Shown piece by piece: positions 35,971-47,249 of a stretch of 64,000 nt of DNA. The position numbers and the translations under genes were made by a program. The notes under the pieces are model-generated. The model saw only the letters and a list, made by a program, of their open reading frames with translations. It did not search any database and had not been told where the DNA came from. The first letter of the stretch is position 1. The number at the start of each line of letters is the position of its first letter. Origin of the DNA: Tolypeutes matacus (lineage: Eukaryota; Chordata; Mammalia; Cingulata; Chlamyphoridae). The stretch spans positions 63,466,167 through 63,530,166 of the forward strand of contig JAKSZT010053887.1 in NCBI GenBank assembly GCA_026826555.1, written 5' to 3'.

Positions 35971-37723
35971 CAAAACACATCTTTTAAAACAAATTTTGCA
36001 CTAATTAACACTCAGCTTTCCATTCTCTAAATTCATTCCATTTTCTGGTGACCTATATTCAAGTTATTAACTTCATAAAATTGTACAATATATTTAGTTT
36101 ATAATATTGCAATCATACAGTATTTGTCCTTTTGTGTCAGGCTTGCTTCATTTTACATAATGTTCTCCAGGTTCATCCATGTTCTCGTATGCTCATGACT
36201 TCATTTCTTCTTACTGCTGCTTATTTTCCCATTATGTGTATATACTATTCATCTGTTGAATTGTCTATCCATTCATCTGTTGATGGACACCAGGGTTGTT
36301 TCCATTTTTTGGTAATTGTGAGTAATGCCACTATGAGCATCAGTGTGCAGATGTCTGTTCATGTCACTGCTCTGAGTTCTTGAGGGTATATACCCAGTAG
36401 TGGCATTGCTAGGTCACTTGGCAAATCTATATTAAGCTTCCTTAGGAACTGCCAAACAGTCCTCCACAGTGGCTGTACCATTCTACATTCCCACCAACAG
36501 TGAATAAGTGTTCCTATCTCTGTACATCCTCTCCAACACGTATAGTTCTGTCTTTTTAATAGTGGCCATTCTAATAGGTGTGAACTGATATCTCATTGTA
36601 GCTTTGATTTGCATTTCATTAATTGCTAATGATGGTGACCATTTTTCATGTGTTTTATTGCCATTTTTATTTCTTTGGATAAATGTGTATTCAAGTCTTT
36701 TGCTCATTTTTAAATCAGGTCGTTTGTCTTTTTATTGTTGAGTTGTAGCATGTCTTTATATATCATGGATATTAAACCCTTATTGGATATGTAATTTCCA
36801 AATATTTTTCTCCCATTAAGTTGGCTGCCTTTTCACCCTTTTGACATAGTCTTTTTTGGTGCAAAAGTGTTGAATTTTGAGGAGTCCCCATTTATCTATT
36901 TTTTCATTTGTTGCTTGTGCTTTGGGTGTTAAGGTCCAAGAAACCACCACCTACCACAAGATCTTTAACATGCTCCCCTACATTTTCTTCTAGCAGTTCT
37001 ATGGTTCTGGCTTTTATATTTAGGTCTTTGATCCATTTTGCATTGATTCTTATGTAGGGAGTGAGATAGGGGTCCTCTTCATTCTTTTGGTTGTAGATAT
37101 CCCATTCTCCCAGCACCATTTGTTGAAGAGACTGTTTTGTCCCATCAACATGGACTTGGTAGGTTTGTCAAAAACCAGTTGGCTGTAGAGGTGAAGATTT
37201 ATTTCCAGACTCTTAATTCTATTCCACTGATCGATGTGTCTATCTTTATGCCAACACCATGCTTTTTTGACCATTGTAGCTTTGTAATATGTTTCAGGGT
37301 CAGGCAGTGAAATTCCTCCCATATTGCTCTTCTTTTTTAGAATGTTTTTGGCTATTTGGGTGTACTTTTCCTTCCAAATAAATTTGGTAATTGCTTTTCT
37401 AATTCTGTAAAATAAGCTGTTGGAATTTTGATTGACATTGCATTGAATCTATAAATCAGTTTGGGTAGAACTGGCATCTTCATGATATTTAGTCTTCCAA
37501 ACCATGAACATAGAATGTCTTTCCATTTGTTTAGGTCTTCATTGATTTCTTTTAGCATTTTTAGTTTACTGAATATAGATCCTGTACATCTTGGTTAAAT
37601 TGATTCCTAGGTATTTGAATCTTTTTGTTGCTATTGTAAATGGAATTTTTCCCATTTTCCTCCTCAGCTTCTTTAATATTGTTTATTATTTCAAGTAGTT
37701 TTGTCATAAGTATTTCAGAATTT

Positions 37724-37963
37724 TTAATATATAGGTTCATGCCATTTGCAAACAGTGAGAGTTTTACTTCCCCTTTTCCTATTTGGATGCCTTTTATTAT
37801 TTTTTTCTTGTCTAATTGCAGTAACTAGAACTAGCACAATGTTGAATAACAGTGATGACAGTGGGCATCCTTTTCTTGTTCCTGATCTTAGAGGGAAAGC
37901 TTTCAACCTTTCACCATTGAGTACAATGTTGGCTGTGGGTTTTTCATAAATGTCCTTTATCAT
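37724..37963 (-). pseudogene. L1 ORF2 reverse transcriptase remnant
   Basis: A 79-codon open stretch holds part of the L1 reverse transcriptase palm: [18 protein letters not shown] followed by [19 protein letters not shown], the region before the FADD catalytic motif. A frame break follows, so no active polymerase can be made. Confidence 0.75.
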
Positions 37964-38610
37964 ATTGAGGAATTTTCTGTCTATTCTTATCTTTCAAATT
38001 GTTTTTTTATCAAGAAATGGTGCTGGATTTTGTTGAATGCCTTTTTTGCATCGATTGAGATGATCATGTGGTTTTCTTCCTTCAATTTATTAGTGTGGTG
38101 TATTACATTAAGCTGGTTTTCTTATGTTGAACCAACCTTGCATACCAGGAATAAATTCTGCTTGGTCGTGATGTATAATTCTTTTGATATGTTGTTGGAT
38201 TCTATTTACAAGTATTTTTTGTTAAGAATTTTTGCATGTATGATTATTAGATTGGTCTGTAATTTTCTTTTCTTGTAGTATCTTTATTTAGCTTTGTTAT
38301 TAGGGTGATGTTGGCTTCATAAAATGTTTTGGTTAATTTTCCTTTCTCTTCACTTTTTTTTGGAAAAGTTTAAACAGGATTGTGTTAATTCTTCTTGAAA
38401 TGCTTGTTAGAATTAACCTATGAAGCCATCTGTTTCTGGACTTTTCTTTGTTGGGAGATTTTTGATTACTGATTCAATCTCTTCAAAGTAACTGGTTTGT
38501 TGAGTTCTTGTAATTTTTGTAGCATCATTATAGGTTGTTTGTGTGTTTTTAGGAATTTGTCCATTTCATCTAGTTTGTCTAGTTTGTTGGCACACAGTTT
38601 CTCATAATAT

Positions 38611-39013
38611 TGTCTTTTTTAAAAAAAGATTTATTTATTTTTTATTTTATTTAGCTCCCTCCCCTTGTTGCCCGTGCTCACTGTTTGCTCTCTGTGTCCA
38701 TTCGCTGTGCATTCTTCTGTGTCAGCTTGTCTTCTCTTTTCGTCTTCTCTTTAAGAGGCATCCTGGGACCTTCTGACGTGGGAGAGAGGCACTCAGTCTC
38801 TTGAGCCATCTCAGCTTCCTGGTTTGTTGTGTCTCTCATTGTCTTTTTCCTCTGTGTCTCTTTTTTGTTGCCTCATCGTGTTGTGTCAGCTCTCCATGTG
38901 GGCCAGCTCTCCATGCGGGCCTCCTTGCCTTCACTAGGAGGCCCCAGAAATCAAACCCAGGACCTCCCATATGGTAGATGGGAGCCCAATCGCTTGAGCC
39001 ACATCCACTTCCC
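38611..39013 (-). mobile_element. DAS-type SINE, long form, inside L1
   Basis: This insert of about 400 bases interrupts the L1 ORF2 homology. It begins with a T-rich/A-rich tail and ends with the complement of a tRNA 5' end (CGCTTGAGCCACATCCACTT). A B-box complement (AATCAAACCCAGG) lies at about 38948-38960. A second, degenerate tRNA-like body is near 38756-38820 (GCATCCTGGGACCTTC; TCTTGAGCCATCTCAGC), so it may be composite. Target duplication CTCATAA (38601-38607 and 39014-39020). Confidence 0.8.
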
Positions 39014-40410
39014 CTCATAAAATCCTCTTATGGTCCTTTTTATTTATGTGGGGTCAGTCATAGCTTTCCCTTTTCATTTATGATTTTATTTGCGTCTTCT
39101 CTTTCTCTTTTTTTTTCTTTGTTAGTGTAGCTAAGAGTTTGTCAATTTTATTGATCTTCTCAAAGAACCAGATTTTGATTTTGTTGATATTCTCTATTGT
39201 CTATTTTGTTCTCAATTTCATTTATTTCTGCTCTACTCTTTATTATTTCTTTCCTTCTGTTTGCTTTTTTTTTTTTTTAGTTTTTCTAGTTGTTCAGTTA
39301 GATATTTGATTTTACCTCTTCTTTTTTAATATAGGTATTTAGGGCTGTAAATTTCCCTCTCAGCACTGCCTTTACCATATCACATAAGTTTTTATATGTT
39401 GTGTTCTCATTTCATTTGTCTCAATATATTTACAAATTTCACCTACAATTCCTTCTTTAACTCACTGACTGTTTAGGAGTGTGTTGTTCAGCCGCTACAG
39501 AAGTGTGAATTTTTCCCTTTTCCATCTATTATTGATTTCCAGTTTCATTCTATTATGATCTGAGAAAATGCTTTGTATAATTTCAGCCTTTTTATATATA
39601 TTGAGACCTGCCTTGTGACCTAACATGTGGTCTGTCCTGGAGAAAGATACATGAGCACTTGAGAAGAATGTATAATGGGATACAATGTTCTATATATGTC
39701 TAAGTCTAGCTTATTTATCATATTGTTCAAGTTCTCTCTTTCCTTGTTGATCTTCTGTCTGGTTGTTCTATCTAATGATGTGAGTAGTATGTTAAAGTCT
39801 CTGACTTATTTTAGAGATCTCTATTTCTCCCTTAATTTTTGCCAAAGTTTGCCTCATGTATTTTTGGGCACCCTGGTTAGGTACATAGACATTTGTGACT
39901 GGTGGGTTGTCCCTTTTATTAATATATAATGGCCTTCTATATCCTTTATAACTTTTTTCATTTAAAGTCTGTTTTTTTCCAATATTAGTATAGGTACCTC
40001 TGCTCCTTTTTGGTTACTGTTTGCATGGAGTATATTTTTTCCCAACCTTTGACTTTCAGCTGGTTTGTATCCCTGGGTCTAAGGTTAGTCTCTTGTAGGC
40101 AGCATATGGATGGCTCATGATTTTTTTTTATCCATTCTGTCAGCCTATATCTTTTGATTGAGGGGGTTCAAGACATTCATATTCAGTGATATTACTATAA
40201 ATGCATGATTTACTTCCACCATTTTGTTCTTTGGTTTTCATATGTCATATCTTATTATCATCTGTCTTTTTATTCTTTTGGTTATCCTTTCTGCTTTTCT
40301 TGCCTTCTACACTCTCCTGAAAGCCTATTTCTCCTGTCTTTATCTTTTGGGCTGTAAGGCTCCCATTAATAATTCCTGCAAAAGTCGATTCTTTTTTTTA
40401 TGAACTCTCC

Positions 40411-40659
40411 TTATTTCTGTTTGTTTGTGAATATTTTAAACTCAACTTCATATTTGAAGGACAATTTTGATGGATAAAGAATTCTCAGCTGGCAGTTTTT
40501 CTCTTTTGGTATCCTAATTGTGTCATACCACTGTTTTCTCACCTCCATTGTATCCGATGAGAAATCTGCACTGAGTCTTACTAGGCGTCCCTTGTATGTC
40601 ATGGTTTGTTTTTCCCTTGATGCTCTCACAATTTTCTTTTTATTTTTGATATTTGACAT
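40411..40659 (-). pseudogene. L1 ORF1 C-terminal remnant
   Basis: An 82-codon stretch homologous to the ORF1 C-terminal domain of the neighbouring L1 (compare VRLSADFSSDTMEVRKQWYD here and IRLNADFSSETAETRRQWYD there). It is truncated at both ends by stops. Confidence 0.8.
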
Positions 40660-40854
40660 TCTGAGTAGTATATATTAGAGTAGGTCTTTATGGATTTATT
40701 CTTATTGGGATATGCTGTGCTTCTTGGACATGTAAGTTTATTTCTTTTATGATTGTTGTGAAATTTTCAGTCATTATTTCCTCAGATATTCTTTCTGTCC
40801 TCCTCTTCTTTCTCTGTAACTCCCATGACATATATGTTGTTGCATTTCATGTTA

Positions 40855-41070
40855 TCATTCACTCTCTGAGCCCCTGCTCAATTTTTTCCATTCTTTTCTA
40901 TGTTCTTTTCTCTCTTCAATTTTATCTGTTCTGACTTCTGTATCCCTTATTCTTTCTTCTATCATTTTGAGTCTGTCATTTTTTGCATCTAATGTATTTT
41001 TGATCTCACCTATTGTATCTTTCATTCCCATGAGCTCAGTTAGTTTTCTATTCAAATTCTTTGTGCTCAC
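40855..41070 (-). pseudogene. L1 ORF1 N-terminal coiled-coil remnant
   Basis: A 71-codon stretch, STKNLNRKLTELMGMKDTIG, then KNTLDAKNDRLKMIEERIRD, with heptad spacing. This matches the trimerising coiled coil of L1 ORF1p. It is out of frame with the C-terminal remnant. Confidence 0.7.
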
Positions 41071-41079
41071 TCAGTACCT

Positions 41080-44011
41080 TCTTGATGTCTTTTTTCTCTT
41101 TAGCCATATTGTCTTTCAGCTTATTAATTTGATTTTGGAAATATGTATGAATCTCGTTGATTAGTTGCCTCTAATCCTGTATCTCATCTGGATCTTTGAT
41201 ATATTCCTTTGCATGTGCCATTTCTTCCATTTTTTTTAGTAGGGTTTGTAATTTTTTGCTAATGTCTAGGCATCTGATTATGATGGTAAGTTTACTCTGT
41301 TGCTCAATTTCTCCCTCTTATGTAGGGATTTCGTGGTGGGAGACTTTATTATTGCCATTCTATGATTCTTGATTTGACCTGCTCCAGGTCTTTAGGATTG
41401 TCCCTTTTAGTTGCTTAAATCTGAGCCCTTGACCCAGTAATGGGTTGTAGACCCTCTTCTAAGAGCCTTGGGAAGGGAGGCTATAAAGGCCAGAAACAGC
41501 CTCTTATTTACTTTCACTTCCCTCACATGCACTTCCTTGTTTGGCCAGCGGATGGCGCTCTTTGACAAGCCTTTCAGTTCAAAGCCTGGTTGCAGTGGGT
41601 TTCCTGCAAAATGGACTGGATCAATGCGACTGAGGGCTTGGAGGCTAAGAGCCTCTCGAATCAAACTTTCTCAGAGATAGTTCTCTAACCTTTGCTGGCA
41701 GCCCTTCTCTTTTCCCGGATGGGAAATAATTCCACTCCCCTCTGTGTATTCAACAACCAGTCCCAGTCAGTAGGGAGGGCATTTGAGATGGTCACCTCTC
41801 TTTGTTCCTGTGCTGGCTCCCAAGGCAAACAATGTTGTGGCCCTACCCAGCCTGGAAGGGCATGTGGGACACAGCAGACCGATTTTGTGGGTCAAAAGCT
41901 TAATCAGCCTTAGGCTGTGTCCATCTCTCTCCAGTTTCCTGGGGAGGTGGATCATTGTCACCCCTTTGTCTGTAGCTGCAGGCCTGAGGCAGGAGAATTT
42001 AATGCTTTTTCCTCCTAGGGTGGAGGAGGGGCGCTGGCAGCTACAGCTGCAGTCTACTCATGATCTTAATGTTAAGGTTCCTTTCCTGTGCCTCTCTTTC
42101 TTCTGGGCAGTGTCTAACCTTCCCTTGGTGTCCTACACCCTAGAACTTATTTTTCTCACGCCATTTCTGCCTGTCCTCTGGCTATTTTTCTGGGAGAGGA
42201 ATGAGTCCTGTGTTTTTCTTAATATCCTTAATCTCTTTAGCCATCTCATTGAATTTATTAAGGAGATTTGTGTGAACATCTGTGATTAGCTGTCTCAACT
42301 TCTTTATGCCATCTGGAGCCTTATCTTGTTCCTTTGCCTGGGCCATATCTTCCTATTTCTTGGTATGGATTGTAATTTTTTGTTGTTGTCTTGGCATCTG
42401 ACTTACTAGATTTATTTATTCTGGGTGCATTTTCTCTCTTTGTTTAGGACTTTCTTGCCCTTTCTCCATTGCTGGTTGTGAAGTAGAAACCAAGGATGTA
42501 GTTAGTATTGTAAACTACAGAGGCTCATGCTGTCCGCATTGCCCCAGGAACCAATGAAGCTTCTCCCACCTTTCTCCTCTGTCAAGGATAGGGACGGAGC
42601 CACATCCATGTGTAGTCATCCAAGCCATTCTGGCCAAGACCATCTGCAGTTGCCTGGAAAGACTGATCAAGCTTCACTCTCCTTTCTCCCCTGCCTGGGG
42701 TGGAGATGGAACTGCAGGTGTGGGCAGCGAACTAAGCTCTGTGGGTCAAAACTAAGCTGTGTGGGTCAAAACTGACCATGGTTGTTCCGGTAGACTGACA
42801 TTAGCATTGGCCCCCCTCCTCCCCGGCCAGGTGTGGGGATGGATGTCCAGAGTGCCCAAGAATCTAATCTGTGTGGTCCGAAAGTACCTAGAGCTGCCCT
42901 GAGAGGCTGAGGGATTACTGTCCCTTCTGCTCTTTATGGGGTGGGGATGGGACCACAGGTGCCCAACAGACCAGTCCATATGGGCCAAAAGCACCTGCAG
43001 TTGCCCAGAAAGGCTGAGGAAATGCCATTCCCTTCCTATCCTATTGAGGGGTGAGAGTGGTTCTGCAGGCACCCAGCAGTCCCGTCCATGCAGGCCAAAA
43101 GTTCCTGCCATTACCCAGAGAGGCTGAGGAAACACAGCTTCCCTCCTATCCTGTTGGGTTGTAGGGATGGAGCTATACGTGAATGAGTATCCAGTCTGTG
43201 TGGGCTGAAAGTGCCTGCAGTGGCCCAGAGAGGCTGACAAAATACCACCTCCCTCCTATCCAAGGGGGCGGGGGGAGCAGGGATGGAATCAAAGGCACTC
43301 AACAAACTAGTCGGTGCAGGCTGAGAGCACTTGCAGTTGCCCAGAGAGCTCCCTTCCTATCCTGTTGTGGCATGGGGACAGAGCCCCAGTTGTCTGATGT
43401 CCCATTTATGCCAGCCAAAAGCACCTGCAATTGCCCAGAGAGACTGGTGCAGGTCCTCCCAGCTTCCTCCCTGCTGGAGGTAGAGCTGGAGCTGAGCCTA
43501 GAACTTTAATCTGACCTGGGTGGAAAGGAGCTGGTCCATACTGTCTCTGTGATTTTCAATCAGCCATGCTTCACCTCACTCTGGGGGCGGAGTTAAAATG
43601 GCAACTACTGGCCTCTTTCCCACTTGGACAGGTTCAAACTTTAGCTGTTCTTATGATTATACTTTAGCCAGCTGAATTTACTAATCAGTAGCTGAAGTTG
43701 GTGCCCCACTGTCTTATCCTCCCTCGTTTGTGGGAAATGGAGCTTCCAGTTCCAGCCATGGTATAGTTCCCAAGGCAGTTTGCACCGCCAGTGGAGGATG
43801 GGTACCTGCCTCCATGGCATGGAGTGCTCTACTCATGAATCACTGCAGATGGGCAGTCTCCTTCCATTCTTTCAAGGATGTTGTAGAATGCTCTTCTGGT
43901 CTCCTGGGCCCCCAAACAGGTGCTTTACATAGCTCTGGGTGATTACTAACTGCCCTGTAGGACGAGCTGATTCTTGGAGCTCCTTACTCTGCTGCCATCT
44001 TGCCCCTCCCC
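41080..44011 (-). promoter_or_regulatory. L1 5' region with tandem monomers
   Basis: This is the upstream region of the L1, expected to hold its internal promoter. Between about 42580 and 43450 a unit of about 110 bp recurs, marked by AGAGGCTGA-like words near 42904, 43011, 43121 and 43231, with weaker copies near 42660, 42790, 43345 and 43440. Each unit also has GGGCCAAAAGCACCTGCAG-like and GGGGATGG-like words. Segment 41085-41290 is also similar to 42215-42415. ORFs of 162-168 codons here are by-products of the GC-richer composition. Confidence 0.65.
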
Positions 44012-45955
44012 CATACATTATGTTTTATTGGTTAAGATATGAGTATTAATAGAGATTCAACCCAATTTCTATACTGTCTACAGTTAGAATCTAGAAAACT
44101 TTTGCTTGTAGGGCTGTTTCTAAAGCATTATGATACCCTATATTTTCAAAGGCTTTTTATAGAAAAAACTGAAGTTTCAGAGCTCAGAGAATCCGAATAT
44201 ATTAAAAAACAGACTTCCTCCTTCCAAATAGAGAAAAGTAGAATCCCAGTTTTGGAGGAGACCATAAAGATCATTAGACCAACCACATATCTGTCCTTTA
44301 ATCAAGTCTCTCTATAAAAATTGAGCTGGCTATGTTGATGGTGGATATTTGATGAGCCTTTATATTTTGCAGGTGCTACTTATGATATTTCAATTTTTTA
44401 TGGAGTTTGACATATTTTATAGTATTTTTATTTACTATATTTTGTGTTCATTGTTCCTTATGAGATAAAAATCATCCAATTGTGATGTAACAGCAATACT
44501 ATATTTGAAATCCAAATATGACAAATTAGTGATTGCTATTTGCTAGTGAGTTTATTCTGCTATGCCTAAAAAGCTGTTATTCAAATCATTGCATATAAAA
44601 TCATTTATTCCTCATGTTGTTCAAGTGTGAGTAATTGCTGAAAGTGCCTAACTCATCTGAATGCATTATACATGTAATATTAGTTGAAAACAATAGTAAG
44701 TACTTGCTAAGATAATTAATATAGTGCATAATTATATGGCTTTAGAATCGCAAATAGAAAGCAAGATTGCAGGTGTGAATTTCATGCATTATTTTCTTGT
44801 TGCTATTCTAGCGTACTTTGAGATTGCTCTTTAAGTAGAAATTTTTAACGTAATAAAAATTGGAAATGCACTACTATTTAATAGACTTAAATCATATTTT
44901 GTTATTCTTTTTGATGCCAGCTAGTTTTTAAAAAATTTTTGACACAATGTTACTTATTTGGACTATTATATCATTACATTGTTTTGTTTTAAAGCATTTT
45001 AACTGAATTCGGTGTGTTTTATTTCATTATTTTCACATATTATTTTGTGAGAATACTATTAAGTCTGGATTAGTTTTATTTGAAATATGCTATTTATTGA
45101 GTGATAAACTGCATTTATAATCAGGGGCATGTGTCCAGATCCTTGCTTATTTAATTTAATTATCTATTTATTGAAAAGAAGGAATAATACATGGAACTTT
45201 ATTAATAAAATTTTTGGTTTCCATTAGACCTTTGAAGGAGAGGTAAGTCTAAGGGTCTTTTAAGTTCTACTTAAAGTTATATCTATATGATGCTGAAATA
45301 AGCAACACATGTCAACCATGTGAATTTCAAATTTCTGGGATTTGATTCCTATTCAGTTTTCAATAAATACATTTTTATATCATTGATAGTTTTGTACATT
45401 CATACAAATTCTACATCTTATTTTAGAATTATGATGAGCAGAATTGAACTTAAGAACATGATTCCTCTGAGTTCTCCAGTTGCAATTTTCTTCCATCCTG
45501 TAAATATTTAATTTACTCTTGTTCTCGATGTATTTATATGGGGACTTTTTGAAATTCTGTTATCTAGTTCCAGTTGTCTGCTGTATGGAAATTCCTGCCC
45601 TTTGCCTCTTTACCTTTCCAGCTGGCCTGAAGTTAACTATGTTTCCTTTCATTTGGTTCCAACAGTAGAGTGAAATGTTTCATCAAATCATTTATGAATA
45701 TCCTTTTCTTCAACTTTCATAGGGAATTCAATGTAGACTCTATGGTAAAAAACCTACTTTTAGGAAATAAATTTTTACTGCCTGTCTGTAAAAATGGAGT
45801 CATCAGAGAAACAAAATAACTTATTCTAAGAAGAGAAGATATATTTTTTCCCAAGAAATGTGAATTTAATTATTATGGAATAAATAATTTGAAGCTCTTT
45901 ATAATGTATTTCTTAAGAGTGAAGGTTTTTAGTGCTCATGGACACAAAGGTTCAT
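44012..45955. other. Repeat-poor intron stretch
   Basis: The longest repeat-poor part of the L1-rich block. AT-rich, with no ORF of note. It contains the candidate microexon at 45228-45242. Confidence 0.55.
45228..45242 (+). CDS. Candidate 15-nt in-frame microexon of ZBBX
   Basis: Within the 41.9-kb intron, TTTTTGGTTTCCATTAG is followed by 15 bases and then a near-consensus donor, GAG|GTAAGT. The 15 bases read T-F-E-G-E in phase 0, and both flanking ZBBX exons are in phase 0 at this junction, so inclusion would add five residues just after the B-box without shifting the frame. It lies in the only long repeat-free stretch of the L1-rich part of the intron. I do not recall these residues in ZBBX, and a chance pair of splice sites in 42 kb is quite possible. 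Confidence 0.3.
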
Positions 45956-46734
45956 CTTATTTATTTATTTATTTAACAAATCAATTTTATCGATACATAT
46001 TAATAAAGCATACAGTTCATCCAAAGTGTACAATCCATGGTATTTGGTTTAATTACATAGTTGTGCATTCATCACTTCAGTCATTATTAGAGCATTTTCA
46101 TTATTTTAACTATAATAATAATAAACAAAAAACAGACAAACAAGAAAATTCTACACCTCTTAATCTCTCTCTGTTTGTCCTGCTGTACATAGCTGCTATT
46201 TCTGGCTATTCTTGCACTATTATTTATTTTTTAAGCAGTTTATTGAGATGTATTCACAGACCATATGATCTATCCAAAGTATAATCAGTGACTTAGAGTA
46301 TAATCACAATCATACATTCATGACCTCAAAAATTTTAGAACAGTTTGATTGCTCTAAAAAGAAAGACTGCACGCCCAATAGCATTCCTTCCCCAGGTGTA
46401 CATAATCACTAATCTAATTTCATCTTTATAAATTGATTCATATTTACATTTCATATAAATGGAATCATACAATATATTGTACTCTAGCTCTGGTCTCCTT
46501 CACTTAGAATAATGCTTTTTTATGTCTGATATTAAAATTTTGTAGTATGAACCTACATTTGTTCAGGTTCAAAGAAAACTGGTCTTATATATGCAATTTT
46601 ACCCATATTCATATTTCACATAATATATTTAGTTCATAATTGGGCAATCATAGTATGTCCTTGCATCTGGCTTGCTTCATGCGACATAATGTCATCCATG
46701 TTGTCATGTGTTTCACAACACTATTTCTTTTTTT

Positions 46735-47249
46735 TTTTTTTTTTTAATTTATTCAATGGAAAAAAATATGTCTTTATTTTCATGAAAGTATCACTGAAAT
46801 TTAGTCCCTCCATCAATTACAAAGGTGCACAATAAGCCACAGTTTTATTATCTCTACTTTTGAACATCAGATCACAAATATTTTAATATCATTTATAGAT
46901 GAAAAATTACATTAAAATATTTTTATGTTCATCCCCAGTTCCAAATTACAGTAGTCTACATACATGCATGCCAGCATTGTTCTTTAATGCATGATTGGTG
47001 AACCACAACTATTAATCACAAATTTTTATTTTTAATAATTTGTTAATTTCCACATAGGTTTCATGAAATTTACTGAATTTTATAATAATCTTTTTTCTTC
47101 CTTTCATGGACTCCTTTTGGCAGTCTGGTGAAGCATATGAATGAATCCCTAGAAAAATACCTTAAAATAAATAAATAAATAAAACAAACACGCAGAATTA
47201 CAAATCAAACAATATATATTGGTGTAAAATTAACAAATTATTAAAAACA
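46735..47249 (-). mobile_element. Poly(A) retrocopy of an mRNA 3'UTR inside L1
   Basis: The insert interrupts the L1 3' region and is flanked by ACACTATTTCTTTTT (about 46718-46732 and 47249-47263). It starts with a poly(T) run; on the minus strand this is CCATTGAATAAATTAAAA..., that is, an AATAAA signal just before a poly(A) tail. The distal part (near 47106-47136, GGACTCCTTTTGGCAGTCTG) is the same hAT-type repeat family as 2598-2770, carried within the copied RNA. No ORF; source gene not identified. Confidence 0.75.

Larger units (their letters stand above)
34966..44011 (-). mobile_element. Near-full-length L1 with long 5' region
   Basis: The 3'UTR (34966-36100) is followed by ORF2 pieces (36480-40000), ORF1 pieces (40411-40659 C-terminal; 40855-41070 N-terminal coiled coil) and a 2.9-kb 5' region. 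That region is GC-richer than the surroundings and ends near 44011 in the complement of the usual L1 start (GCTGCCATCTTGCCCCTCCC). All ORFs are broken. It was itself hit by a short retrocopy (35821-35970) and a DAS SINE (38611-39013), so it predates both. Without those inserts it is about 8.5 kb, long for an L1 because of the 5' region. Confidence 0.85.

Noticed and set aside
42580..43450. Repeated units that could suggest a CRISPR-like or satellite array
   Set aside because: Units of about 110 bp without short conserved repeats and unique spacers, inside an L1 in a mammalian intron.
41783..43509. ORFs of 108-168 codons on both strands (41783-42289 +, 42752-43240 -, 43183-43509 +)
   Set aside because: They lie in the GC-richer L1 5' region, where stops are rarer. 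The 162-codon one is made of the tandem monomers. None has start context or homology that I recognise.
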